Shown: positions 1 through 11,779, counted from the stretch's first letter. The stretch: DNA of 29,387 bases from Conidiobolus incongruus B7586 (GCA_000697335.1 JNEM01016131.1:1-29387), one strand, 5' to 3'. Notes: a model not told the origin generated them from the letters alone. Program-made: numbers and translations.

Positions 1-505
1 ATTTGAGTGAAATAAACTATAAATAAGATTCAAAATAGTAATAATTAGGTTTGATACAGATAGTTATTAATATCTAGTAGGTTTTTAATAGTTTTGTTGC
101 TGCTACCATGTAAGTGTAGTGGTAGTTAAACTAATATAGTGCAGAGGAAGACTTAATATAAAAGTAGTGTGGCGCAGAACGTGGTAATATAATGTGGCTG
201 TAGCGTGCAAGTGTAAACAAAGTTTAATTAAGCTTCGAACTAGGATGAGTCACCGATATATTAAGATTTATATTAGGTAGTGCCAATATCCTACAATATC
301 GACAGAATATAGTCTCAATCTTAGAAATAGTGTAAAGGTAAAAATAGTAAGAATTGAGAGGAAAAAGAGGAACCTAGTTTATTAGATAATTTAATACTAT
401 TTATACAATTAATTTAACTATATAAGTATAAATTAATCATATAATTTATAGTTAATTGGATTATATAAAGTGTATATAAGAATTTAGAGAACTAGTCTCT
501 TAACA
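1..505 (-). mobile_element. LTR retrotransposon, one LTR plus the start of its internal region, cut by the window edge
   Basis: Read on the minus strand, a terminal repeat of about 397 bases (505 down to 109) starts TGTTA and ends TTACA. It is followed directly by TGGTAGCAGCAAC (108 to 96), which has the form and place of a tRNA primer-binding site. Positions 95 to 1 would be the 5' leader of the internal region; gag and pol would lie beyond the left edge. The family (Gypsy or Copia) cannot be told from this part. The LTR is clearly richer in G+C and in CpG than the neighbouring DNA transposons. It abuts and seems to have split a Tc1 copy, so it is probably the youngest insertion here. The element is partial in this window. 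Confidence 0.6.
109..505 (-). repeat. Long terminal repeat (TG...CA)
   Basis: Its boundaries are the 5'-TG...CA-3' ends, with a primer-binding-site-like TGG on the inner side. The second LTR is not in the window, so the age cannot be estimated by comparing LTRs. Confidence 0.55.
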
Positions 506-1059
506 ATATTTACCTATATTAACTAACCTACAAATATATTTCTTATCATGTTTATCTATAATTTTAACACACTTAAGTTTAAATTTAAATGTGTTTTTAT
601 TGTTATTCTTAACAGCTTTAACTATAATAAACTAGTTAACACTAATAATTCTAGTAATATTATAAGTTGATTTATCTTTTTTATAAAGTTAATTAATATA
701 CAAGTAGATTTTTTTAGAGAGGGATTTAAGTATAATAATTCTAATAAAAAAAATTTAGTATATCTATAAAATATTATATAAAATAATAGCAAAGAGAGAA
801 AAAATATATGGTTATATATTATTAAATATATCCCCTTATCTCAAAAATCTATAAATTTATAACTTATCTTAGTTAAATATTAAGGGTTAATATTCTTACT
901 AATAGTTTATTAAATATATCTAAATATATTTATTTATAATCAAATAATATACCTTAATTATATATTATAATTTTAAATAAATTAATATATATAATTGTTT
1001 AAATTATTAATTAAAATATATATATATTTGATTTTATGACTTATTTTTATAGGTTAATA
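506..1059 (-). mobile_element. Tc1-type DNA transposon, 5' part only
   Basis: This segment is a diverged copy of the right-hand half of the Tc1 element at 1529-3031. The two share stretches such as ATAAAGTTAATTAATATA and CTACAAATATATTT. Its outer end at 1059 matches the terminal inverted repeat of that element and is followed by TA (1060-1061). The mariner DDE region continues directly after that TA, so this copy was inserted into a mariner. The other half is missing: the LTR element begins at 505. It is heavily AT-mutated and has no usable reading frame. Confidence 0.65.
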
Positions 1060-1421
1060 TATATACATTTAAAGTTATAAAAAACTTTTTAATTAAAAAT
1101 AATTAAAAAAACTACTACATCTAATATATACTTTAGATTATAACTTATATAATTATAATTGCTTTAGGTAATTAAAAAATCAACTTACAAGAAAGAAAAT
1201 TTTCATAAAAAAATATAATTAGTTTGTAAAATATTAAATTTTAACCTTTAATAAAAAGAACTCTCTTTTAAAAGTTAAAAGTTTATTAAAAATATAATAA
1301 AAAGATATTAATAATAGAAAAAATATTAAATTTAAATTATATATTTATTTTTATATATCAAATATTAAAATATTTATTTATTTTTAATTAGAAAAAATTC
1401 CCATTATTAAAAATATAAAAT
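1060..1421 (+). mobile_element. Mariner 3' part (DDE region to terminal repeat), decayed
   Basis: The sequence aligns with 23120-23483 of the best mariner copy. It includes the stretch around ACTACTACATCTAATATA, the downstream GAAAGAAAATTTT block and the tail with AAAAAATTCCCATTATTAAA. The left part of the element is replaced by the Tc1 fragment. Its 3' terminal repeat runs straight into another mariner tail at about 1422. Almost every C and G of the better copy is T or A here. Confidence 0.7.
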
Positions 1422-3109
1422 AATAATAAAAAAACTATTTTTTAAGTAATAAAAGTTTGTTAAAAATATAACAAAAAATTATTAATAATAAAAAAATATT
1501 AATTTTATATGATATATTTATATTTATATACTAACTTACAAAAATAAGATATAAAATTAATAATATAAATTTTTTTATTAATATTTTAATTAATTCTAAT
1601 TTAAATAAACTTATATTAAATTAAGTAATTAATATTTATTTTTTATTTATAATATAATATATAAAGTTAAATTTAATTAATTATTAAATGATATATTAAA
1701 ATTAAATGTATATTTAAAATAAGTTAAAAATTTGTAGGTTTTAGTATTAATAGAAAAATCAATATCTAGTATATTTACCTTTTGTTTTTTTAATTTCTTT
1801 AAGTTAATATAGTATAGAGTCAATTAACTTCTTATATTAACTAAATTAATATTATTCTAAGTTTCTTAAATATACTTTTAAAGTTAATCTAAATTTTTTA
1901 TTAGGGGGAAAGATTTAATTAATTTTTTTAATTGATCTTAAAAATATTTAATTAAATTAAGATTAAAAGATTAAAAAGATTATTTCATAATAATTATTTT
2001 GTTATTTTTAAGCTAATTAATAATAAAATTTATAATATAATAAATGGTATTATTTTGTTAGAAAATAATATTTGATTTATTTAATTTATACTACTTAATA
2101 GTTTTTTTTAATTTATTATTTAAAATATTTTAATATATTTTAATATTAGATCTTTTATTAACTCTATAAAAATACCTTATATTTAAAAATAACATATATC
2201 TTTAAATTATAATTAACTTATCATTGTATTTTTGGGTTATAATAACATAATGGTTATAAAATAATTTTTTATCTTTTTTGAAATATCTAACTTTTTTATT
2301 AAATTTATTAAAATATATCTTTGTTTTATTAAACTAAATATATTTTAATTAATTTCAATTTAACTTTTGTATTAATATTTAAACTCTTACTTAACTTTAT
2401 AGTAAAACTTTTTTGATTAAAGGTATTTTTTCTTAAAATATAAGTAATATCTATTTTAATATAAAGTATATATAATAATATTAATATTAACTAATATTAT
2501 TATATAATTTTATAATTCTTGTTATACTTTTATAATAATATCATACTTACTTATATTAATTAATCTACAAATATATTTTTTATTATATTTATCTATAATC
2601 TTAATATACTTAAGTTTTAATTTAAGTATTTCTTTAATATTATTCTTAATAACCTTAATTATAATAGATTAACTAATACTAATAATTCTAATAATCTTAT
2701 AAATTCATTTATTTTTTATAAAGTTAATTAATATATAAGTGAATTTTTTTAAAAAGAGATTTAAGTATTATAATATTAATTTTAATATATTAGCTTAATA
2801 ATTTTATAATATATATAATACAACAAAAGAAAAATATATATATATATATAAGTTTTGTTATTTATACCTTTTTAACTTATAAATTTATAACTCACTTTGG
2901 TTAAATTTTAGGTTTTGATATATTAACCAATAACTAATAAAATATAATCAAATATAGTTAATTATATTCAACTAATATAAGTAAATTATATATGTAATTT
3001 TGATTTTATGACTTACTTTTGTGGGCTAGTGTATATATTATATTATATATTAAAATATTTGTTTTTTTTATTATAAAAAATTCTTATTATTTAAATTACA
3101 AAGTAATAT
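1422..3109 (+). mobile_element. Second mariner 3' tail, split by a Tc1 insertion
   Basis: About 105 bases of mariner tail (1422-1528) repeat the end of the copy just upstream. The remaining tail resumes at about 3034 and ends at about 3109 with CAAAGTAATAT, the mariner terminal repeat. The Tc1 element occupies 1529-3031 between the two pieces. Together the pieces form a short, 5'-truncated mariner tail placed in tandem behind another, the same arrangement as at 23484-24198. Confidence 0.6.
1529..3031 (-). mobile_element. Tc1-type DNA transposon, near full length, transposase decayed
   Basis: The element is 1503 bases with imperfect terminal inverted repeats. The left end reads TACTAACTTACAAAAATAAG, and the right end read backwards is CACTAGCCCACAAAAGTAAG. 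TA lies on both sides (1527-1528 and 3032-3033), the target duplication of this superfamily. On the minus strand, disconnected stretches match Tc1 transposase landmarks in order. These are a helix-turn-helix-like N-terminus (about 2750-2560), an IIFQQN stretch matching the second catalytic region (around 2080), and LIDSILY followed by GKYTRY near the C-terminus (about 1830-1760). Stops are frequent and G+C is extremely low, so it is a dead copy. Confidence 0.75.
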
Positions 3110-3578
3110 CATAAATAATTGCCTTATTAATATTTTTATCAATTGAGAATATTATGTATAATATTATATATAAGATATTTTTTAAATTTAATAATTGTAA
3201 TTTTTATTATATTTATTATTAAGAAAATTATATCAAAAAAATATATTATTTATTCTTAAGTTCATTAATGATATTTTCAATTTGATAATTAATAATAATA
3301 ATAATATTGATATTTTTATATGTAATTTTAATTTTAAAAAATAATTCTATTAATACAATATAATATTTTGATTAAATTCAATTTACGGACAGGTTTATTA
3401 TAAGGAATAACTATTAAAATACACTATAAAATAAAATTAATTTAATTTAATTAAAAATCCATATTACTATGCTATTTTAATATGTTGAATTTTATATTAA
3501 TAAAAAAATTAATTTAAACAAAAACAACAATGTTTAAATTATATACCAATAAAATTTTTCAGCTTATAACAAAGGCAA
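3110..3578. other. AT-rich sequence, no gene seen
   Basis: I see no coding frame, RNA gene or transposon match. G+C rises gradually from about 3380 towards the relic at 3579. Confidence 0.5.
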
Positions 3579-4030
3579 TTATATATTCTTTATTGTATGA
3601 GGGTAACTTTCTATCACTGTACTAAGAATTTTGGTTTCCACACTGAATCGAGAAATCAATGATACAAGCGAGTCAAGCACAAGATCAATAAAGACTCTAC
3701 CTTCAATCAATAAGCAAAACAAGCTACCCATTCTAAGTTTATTAGTATTAAAACAGTTCTCAATTAGCTCATAATAAACAATCTATCCTATTCCAGCCTC
3801 TAAAGTATATCTACTTTTTGCTTACAGCTTGCACAAGTCATTTTGAAGCTTGTAAGTGTAAGATAATTGCTATCAATAGAGTATTTTGTTAAGTCTAATC
3901 CAAGCAAATCTCCGTTCCGAAAAGTGTCACATTCAAATGATCTTCTAGTTGATCACCTTCCATAAAGCTGTACTTTTCCCATTCTTACTAAAAATGCACC
4001 ATTCCCTTGAAAAAACAGCTTTACAATTGA
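3579..4030 (-). pseudogene. Decayed gene fragment, possibly a cyclic-nucleotide-binding domain protein
   Basis: On the minus strand a coding-like island runs from about 4025. One frame reads LFFQGNGAFLVRMGKVQLYG, then an in-frame TGA, then a stretch containing FRNGDLLGLDL and SFKMTCASC. A neighbouring frame then continues with YYELIENCFNTNKLRMGS and ends near ESYPHTIKNI, followed by TAA at 3579-3581. The G-x-V-x-LY strand followed by a G-D-LLG turn resembles the cyclic-nucleotide-binding fold of PKA regulatory subunits and CNG channels, but this is by eye and weak. At least two in-frame stops and one frame change argue for a dead gene. Alternatively, some breaks could be introns: TACTAATAAACTTAG at about 3744-3758 looks like a branch site plus acceptor. 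The identity is uncertain. Confidence 0.4.
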
Positions 4031-4533
4031 TAAATAAAATAATTTAAACAGTAGTATTTTAACGAATGTTTGAATTGATTTATAAACTATTAGTTCTCTA
4101 AAAATATCTAAATTATTATATAATTAATCTATTTGAGTTTTTATGAAAAATTTTAATATAAACTTGATAAATTCTTTAGGAGAAGTCAGACTGCAATTGA
4201 TCAACAAATATTCCGGATATATCCACTAAATATATTCAATTATGTAAATACCTATCACCATGGATATTTAAGGTACAAAATGATAATATATAATAATTCA
4301 AATAATCAATGTATGTATATGTCAAGTGTTCAAAACTGATTTATAATCAAGGAGAATATATATATTAGTAATTAAAACATGAAATATGGAAGTGAAATGT
4401 TGAAATATATTAAATGAATTTATATATAATATTGGATAAATAGAATACAACATTGTAATACATAGTCGAAAAATTACAATGTATCTAGTCTAGTTCTATG
4501 GATTGATTGGATTATTAAAATATATAAGTGAAA
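4031..4533. other. Intergenic, no gene seen
   Basis: AT-rich spacer between the relic and the 3' end of UTP11, which reads towards it. I see no coding frame or repeat. Confidence 0.5.
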
Positions 4534-5583
4534 TTATTTCTTGCGAGGTCCAGTAAACTTATAGACTGTGAGACCGTCACTATCTTTGCCAACTTTTTGT
4601 TTTTGGCCTTTACCCTAAATAATTGCATTAGATTTGAGCTTTAAAATCTTAGTATAATGGTTACCATTAAAGCCTTTTGAGTGATCATTTCTCTTTCAAC
4701 CTTGGCCAATTTCTTTTCCCTTTCAATTCTTTGTTGGAGTTCGGAATAGAGGATCTTTTGTTCAGTGGAATATTCTTTCTTTTCCTCCTATAATTATATA
4801 TTTAATTACTTTAAAGATGAAATGTATCTATATAATATACCTCTGTTAACTTGGGAGTCGGTATGTTTTTGGTTTTTAAATCATCGATAGTGAGTCGATT
4901 GTGTTTTCGATGTAAAAGTTCTGGGACTGTATTGAAATGCTTTACTGGATTGAATTTTTCAACTAATTCAAATTGTTAGTATATTTATAGTATATAGTTC
5001 AAAAAAAAACTAGATGTATTACCATCTTCACTAGAATCAACAAAAATAGTATGCTTTGATTTTTTAACTTTTCTTTTTTCATTCTTTAAACCTATTGGTT
5101 CATTACCAATAGATTGTAATTGTTCTTTAAGTTTTTGAATTTTCTATATTCAAGTATAAGTTTAAAAGATTCAATTAAATTATAAATAATTGATTACATT
5201 AGCTTCGAGAGTTCTGATATGAGTAATATAAGAAAGATCTTGAGTGCGAAGTAATTTAAGAGTGTCATTATCCAATTTATTTTCTCTTTGAACAATATGA
5301 ACACCATTCTAAATATAAAAATTTAGTATAAAAATAATATAATTAAATAAAACAATTAACTCACTTTAGTTTGGGTATTAATCATCTTAAAATAAAATTC
5401 GTCAGGATTACGGAAACGAGCTTTTTCTTTAAAGGCTTTAATAGTATCTTGTTTTCTGTGATAATCTTTTGCACGGAGAATGTAATCCTTGTGCTTTTCC
5501 AATAACCCATATTTACGACGTGCTAAAGGTTGAGCTCTTTCGCGATGTTCTCTACGTGGTGCTGCGTTTTTTAATGATGACAT
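4534..5583 (-). CDS. UTP11: U3 snoRNP-associated protein Utp11, six exons
   Basis: Utp11 is a nucleolar component of the SSU processome, needed for early 18S rRNA processing. Exons on the minus strand are 5583-5365, 5308-5198, 5143-5023, 4962-4841, 4787-4665 and 4614-4534, giving 258 residues, the usual family length (about 250). The five introns are 50-60 bases with GT-AG ends, and all exon phases join in frame. The basic N-terminus (MSSLKNAAPRREHRERAQP) and the R-K-YGLLEKHKDY segment are typical. So are KMINTQTK joined to NGVHI, HTIFVDSSED, FNTVPELLHRKHNR, and the C-terminal VYKFTGPRKK with a basic end. The start is the first ATG after an AT-rich leader. Nothing in it looks broken. The function is from the family; the gene model is read directly. 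Confidence 0.93.
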
Positions 5584-8458
5584 TTTTAATATAATCGATG
5601 ATAATTATTATTAATTTTATCTATGTAATTAATAAAAAGTGAATATTAACAGAAAAAATCAATATAAATTAATAATAAAAAATTCAAATTTATGGGATTA
5701 TTTTTATAATTAATTGAGTAAGCAAGAATAGAATTGACAATATTGTGAAACATTTTAAATAATTATAGCTTAAAAATGCCTGTTTTCAACTAATTAATTA
5801 ATTCTTGAAAATTATATTTAATTTATATTAAGAAAATTATAAAGATTAAAATTATAAAGCTTTATCCTCAAATATCCTTGATAAATGATCTTAAGGTTCA
5901 AAAAAGCTGTCAATTTAAATTAAAATACTATGATTATAATTTTAATTTAATTCAGACTTAAATACCAATAAAATTATTTCAATATTATATGTTCAATGAT
6001 CTTGAATTGAATTTAAATTATAAGAAAGTAAATATTGAAATTAAAATTGTAATTCTAATGAATGGTTAATTATTTAATCTTTAAGTTTTATATAATCAAA
6101 AAATATATAATATAAATCGTAAGGATTGAAAATGAATTGAAGTTTAACATTTAAGTCAATGTACAAATAGCTGAAATACTAACTTGGAAATAATTGATTC
6201 AAATTTTTGAATAACTTCCAAAATTAGTTATTAAATTGAAATAATTAATATATATTTTTACTTATTATTTGATATTTTTAATATATGAAATTTATTAATA
6301 TTATGTATATGTAAATTTCAAATAGTAATAATGATTATTTTTTTCATGATTGAAAAAATATTTTTATAAATTTATTTCCATAAATATAAATCTGAGATAA
6401 ATAAGTATTTGATTTGATTAAATCAAATTTTCTAATTAAAAATTAAATGTCGAAATTGAGTGTGAATATTGAAATTTATTGGGTATTTTGTTATAAAATT
6501 GAATGATAGTTTTGTTATGGTATTCTATTCAATCGTTGTGTTATAAAGTTCAAAATATTATATAAAAATATTTCCTACTTATGTTGAATTTTTTTGCCAA
6601 TAAATTATATTATTATTTTAGATCAATTAGATGTGATAAATTTTGAAACACATTTTGATATTTTAATGCAATTTTATAAAATAACTAACAATTGATAATC
6701 TTAACGAATATTATATATATCAATTTGATTTAACTGCATATAGAGTAAAACATTAATTGTTAAACTATATAATAATCCCGGAATGCACTTTCGAAACATT
6801 ATATGTATATATTTCAGATAAGAATTATATAAAGTTTAAATATAATAATACAAAAAATCGATTCAAAATATTTTAACTTCTATTCAAGTTTATTCAATAT
6901 ATTTAATTCCAACGTTGAATAAAACTCATCCGACTAACCAAAAGCCTCTGTCTTCAATCTGAACTAATGAATATCCCTATTAGTATTCTGATATGTTAGT
7001 GAGACATTCGATAAAGTTGAATAACGTTGGATAATAGATCATGTGTTGATGGACTTCAACAAGAGTCTCAACAGCTAAAGTATCCATAATAATTATAATG
7101 GATATTAATTTATTCAATCAGCTTTTAAAATTATGTTCTATCATTCAATTAATTTAATATTTAAAAAATTAATATAATTTTATCATATTTTAGAAGATTT
7201 AGTTAAAGAATATTAATTGTAATAATGTATTATTAATAATCAGCATAATACCAAAATTAGAAATCATATTTTATATTGAAATTTTTAAATTACCCAACTT
7301 TGATATTTGTTCGATATCCAATAATTTTAATCCTAATAAATGTTCATATGATCTAAATATTAAAATCATTTAAAAATAATAATGTTCAATTTAGCATTTA
7401 TTAGTTTTATGGTTCAGCATATTCGCCCCTACTGTTTTCTTATATTGTATATTGATTAGGCAGAAATATATTTACTTTTCTTAGTATATTTCATGGAATC
7501 ACTATTCATTTTCATAGTTGGGTTTAGAATAATATTTTGAATTTTGAATACAATATTTATTCAATAGTATTTAGATTACATGTGACTTAAATGTCTATAC
7601 AAAATTAATTTTTATTATAAAATTCAATAAATTAAAATATTAAATATCAAAATTCTAGATTATCATAACATTTTGATTGGTATTCAAAATTAACATATTA
7701 AGTAATTCAAACTATTTGTATCCTAAATATTTGACTAGTTACTAACATTTTATGCTTCAATAATTACTGCATAAAAATAAAATTATGTTTGTTTTATACC
7801 CAATACAATTTCTTGATATTTTATTTAATTTTGCCACACTTGATTTTTTCATCTAATTAAATAATTTTTAGCAAATTTATCGGATAATTCTTTTATAGTA
7901 AATAATCATGATGAAAGTGTTAAAATATTCAAGTTAACTAGATAAAATGAATATTTTATTCTATACTATATACTGACATATTGATCGATATTTTGGATTT
8001 TTATGGATAACATCATAATAATCTATAGAATTTTGTTGATAACTTCGTCAATATAATTATTCATACTATAAACGTCTTAAATCTCGAAAAAATTAAATAT
8101 CTACTATACTCGATGATTGGATATAAATCTGCAGAAATGGATAATATACGTAATGATATTCCAATGTATACTAATTAATATATCATTTTTACTATATTAT
8201 ATAACACATAATATTTCCATAGAAAATTTATCATATTTTTGAGCAAAGTATAGTTTAATATTCATATTTGGTTGAATAAAAGCTGAATACGGTGGATGAA
8301 TAAAGCATAGAATTCATAAAATCCGACCGTTATAACAATAACATTGTCAGAGAGAATTAATCACAAGTAATTTATTATTGTTGAATGAAAGATGATGTAA
8401 TTTAATTTAACGATATTAGTGGTGGAACAAAGTGAATAAAATAAGTAACATCTAGTGA
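5584..8458. other. Long AT-rich intergenic region, no gene seen
   Basis: About 2.9 kb between the divergent UTP11 and uricase genes, with stops in every frame. A less AT-rich patch at 6900-7090 has a 9-base inverted repeat (TCCAACGTT at 6908-6916, AACGTTGGA at 7023-7031) but no coding sense or RNA shape I recognise. No transposon match was found. Confidence 0.5.
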
Positions 8459-8727
8459 GATCCATTATCACACCCATTCTACTAAGTGATCAGGTGAGTA
8501 CAAAGTCTACAAAACATTAATGAACAGCTAAATTATATGGGACTCTCTAATAATGATTAACCGTGATCAAAGTTTATCACTGATCATGATCAATCTTGTT
8601 CTGAAAATGGATCCACTCAATTGAGGCAATGTGACTTAGATTTTGACCAGTTGAATCTCAAAAGATTGAGGTAAAGTGTTTCATTTGGGCCAAAAAAAAG
8701 TATAAATAGCACCCAATCGGATTTATC
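8459..8727 (+). promoter_or_regulatory. Putative uricase promoter: GATC/TGATCA cluster, TTATC sites and TATA box
   Basis: TATAAATA lies at 8701-8708, 83 bases before the uricase ATG. Upstream, the palindrome TGATCA occurs at 8487, 8564 and twice, overlapping, at 8581-8592; GATC also occurs at 8459 and 8610. TTATC, the reverse of the GATAA core read by fungal GATA-type nitrogen regulators, lies at 8465, 8574 and 8723. Uricase genes in other fungi respond to nitrogen status through GATA factors, so such control is plausible here but inferred. Confidence 0.4.
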
Positions 8728-8790
8728 AACTGCATTCATCATATTAGTAGTTCTTTATTAGTAGTTCTAAATAGTATTAGTATTTTAAAA

Positions 8791-9776
8791 ATGTCTCAAG
8801 TTCGTCACAAGTTAGATTTCCAAGAATACGGCAAACAAAATGTCCGTTTTGTCAAAGTTTTCAAGCAAGCTGGTGGTCAACAATCCTTAGTTGAATACAC
8901 CGTCACTGTCCTCTTGGCAGGTCCTCGCTTCACTGCTTCTTACACTGAAGCTGACAACAATGATGTTATTGCCACTGATACTGTCAAGAACATCATCTAC
9001 GTTGTTGCTAACCAATCCAAGGCTTTGCCTTCTGCTGAAAAATTCTCCGTTGAATTAGCTGAATTCTTCCTCAACAAGTACCCCGGTCACGTCCAAAGGG
9101 TCAATGTCTTCATTGAACAACAATCCTGGGATCGTCAATCCTTTGACGGCCAACCCCATCCCCACGCCTTTGTGGGCAACAACGGTGAAAAGCACACCTC
9201 TCAAGTTATTGCTTTCCAAGAAACCCCTCAATCTCCCATCAAGTACGAAATCACCTCCAAGTTGGATGGTCTGACTGTCTTAAAGACCACCGGATCCTCT
9301 TTCAAGCACTTCTATGCTGATGAATACAGAACCTTGGCTGATGCCGAAGATAGAATTTTGTCTACCATCGTCTCCATTGAATGGAACTACTCCTCCTTCC
9401 ACAACTCCTACTCCGTCTACGAAACTCCCTTCGACGAAATCCGCGCTGCTGCCAAGGCCTTCGCTCTCGACGAATTCGCCAACAAACCTTCTCCCTCTGT
9501 CCAAGCCACCTTGTACGACACTGCTAATAGAATCATCAATAAGTACCAACCCGTCGAAAAGGTCTCCATTGCCTTGCCCAACCGTCACTACTTCGCTGCT
9601 GATTTGCCTGTCTTCAAGCAAATTGGCCAAGAAAAGAACGTTCATGACTTGTACATCCCTATTGCTCACCCCAATGGTAAGTTAAAATATTCATATCTTT
9701 TTTAATATTAATACTAATATATATTATAGGTTTGATCAAGGCCACCGTAAAGCGCAATACCCCTGCCAAGTTATAG
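8791..9776 (+). CDS. UOX: Urate oxidase (uricase), peroxisomal, two exons
   Basis: Oxidises urate to 5-hydroxyisourate with O2, a cofactor-free step of purine breakdown, usually in peroxisomes. Exon 1 is 8791-9676 and exon 2 is 9730-9776; the 53-base intron begins GTAAGT and carries TACTAAT before its AG. The product is 310 residues, the normal family length. Active-site residues known from Aspergillus uricase are all present: K15, T62-D63 (ATDTVKN), F171, R188 (DRILST), Q238, and N264 with H266 (NRHYF). HPNGLIK near the end is the second family signature. The last three residues, AKL, fit a PTS1 peroxisome signal. C-ending codons are frequent, unlike the AT-rich surroundings, which suggests strong expression. 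Only 15 residues lie in exon 2, so the targeting signal depends on splicing. Confidence 0.97.
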
Positions 9777-11084
9777 GACTCTAATCGAAATAATCAAACT
9801 AACTTAAAAAATATTAATTTCAATATAAAAATCAATTAAATTTTCAAACCCAATAATTAATGGGTTTTAAATCGTTGTCTCCTTTTGTTTTTTACTATGT
9901 CTTATTTATAATATTATAAATATTACTAAATACTTTATTAGCTTTTTTCATTTTTTCTTAGGTTCCGTCATTTTACATTGTAATCAGATCAATAACGGTA
10001 ACAATATTGTTTACTATTAACTCATAATACCTTCATCTCTACTCTTTTATTTCACCACAAGTTATATCGTTATATTCATCATAATATAATTATCGTAAAT
10101 TGAATTTTGATTTCTATCTCAAATTAAGACATCACTTCTGATTTATTTTTATTTTTATTTTAGTTTCATCTATACAACTTGTCATGTGTTTAATAACTCC
10201 AGCATGATCTCATTCAACTTTCAGGAATCCATTTTAATTCCACATATTAATTATTATTGGGAATATTACTTAATTGGGCCTTATTATCTAACTGAATATA
10301 GTATCAATCATATATATTGATATTCTTTTAATTATCATATCTCTCCATATACACCTATATTTTATGCTTATTTAATGGATGATTTAATCAATATTAATTA
10401 AATTTAATTTATTAACCATAAACATTGGAAATTATCCTGCATAATATCATTGAAATATTTGGTGATAATTTGATGAAATTCTTAAAACTTAAGTCACTCA
10501 AATCAATATTAAAATTCTATGATTGAAATTAGTATTATTATTATTTTATTTATTTGTTTAATGGTAGTTTCACAGTAGCTCTATTACTTTTAATAAGGTA
10601 TATTTATATGTAAAAATAACAAAATGAAGTATTTATATTAACTATATAAATCTTATAAGTGAAATTTATACTTATATATATAATTTGACATAATTTCAAT
10701 TTTATTGATTAATCCAAATAAATATTTAAAAATATATTCATTTTGATCAGTTTACTATGAATATAAGGCTTGGAATTTAATAGTTAATTAAAATTCAACT
10801 TGAAAAATTTTCAACTCAAAGTAGTATTTTATTGAGTATATTAGAATTTAATAATATTTTTTATAAATCTCATGATGAATTTTTATATCAATTGATATCT
10901 TATAATTCTCATTTTTCATCATATCTTTACCTAAATATTTGAAATTTAATTGTTAAATATAATAAAAAAAGAAATTTATCAATATTATATTAAATAATAT
11001 ATCAATAAAATGACTATATTTATTAAAAATTATAAATATTATATATTAAAATGAGCTACTATTGAGTTAAATTAAAATTGATAC
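9777..11084. other. AT-rich intergenic region, no gene seen
   Basis: This lies between the convergent 3' ends of uricase (+) and the FIGNL1 relic (-). The first 150 bases would hold the uricase 3' UTR. I see no coding frame, RNA gene or repeat. Confidence 0.5.
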
Positions 11085-11779
11085 TTAGTCTATAATTTTA
11101 AATTCTTGATTCTAAGCTTCATAATGTTTCAATTCTGAAGAAGCAACATTCTTTCAGACTATCAAATTTATTAATAAGAATTATAAATATCATTTGATAT
11201 TATTTATTTTGTGTAAAGAAATATTAAAATTTAATATAGATATAAGTTCCATATCTTCCTCTGAAAAAATGGATTAGACAATTAAATTCATTTAAAAAAT
11301 ATTTAATTTACTTATAACTGATGTAATATCTGCAACATTTCTTAATAGAATAAATGCAGCCTTTGTGGGAAATAACTTATTTAGAATATTTCATGAAATA
11401 TATAAAATAACACCTTGGCAAAGATTATAAAGATCAGGACCTGAATAGCTTTCAGTTTTCTCTGTAACTTTTCTTAAATCAGCTTTAGCTATAGTTTGTC
11501 ACTCATGTTTTAAAGCTTTTTTGACTAATGATATTCATCTTTCAAAATCTGGTAATGGAATGTATAATCATTTTCTAAATCTTTTTCTAGATATATTTTG
11601 AGTATATTTAATATAAATGGCTTTATTAACACTTATTTATAGCTTTATTAATTTTTTATAGACTTTATAATATAAATAATTAGTGTTATAACTATATGAT
11701 TATATATTTAATATTATTAATTAGTTATACTTAAAAGTTAAAATGATTAATATAATTTTAGTTTTGAAAATAATATTGA

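Noticed and set aside
6908-7031. Inverted repeat in a less AT-rich patch, considered as an RNA gene or small inverted-repeat transposon
   Set aside because: The arms are only 9 bases and contain the self-complementary AACGTT; there is no target duplication, tRNA box or second copy in the window.
9280-9685. Overlapping open frames on both strands within uricase
   Set aside because: They are shadows of the real uricase frame, caused by its biased codon use.
11130-11600. A long plus-strand frame with fair protein sense and only a few stops
   Set aside because: It is the complement of the FIGNL1 C-terminal exons; the minus-strand reading matches known AAA-lid motifs, so the plus reading is a shadow.
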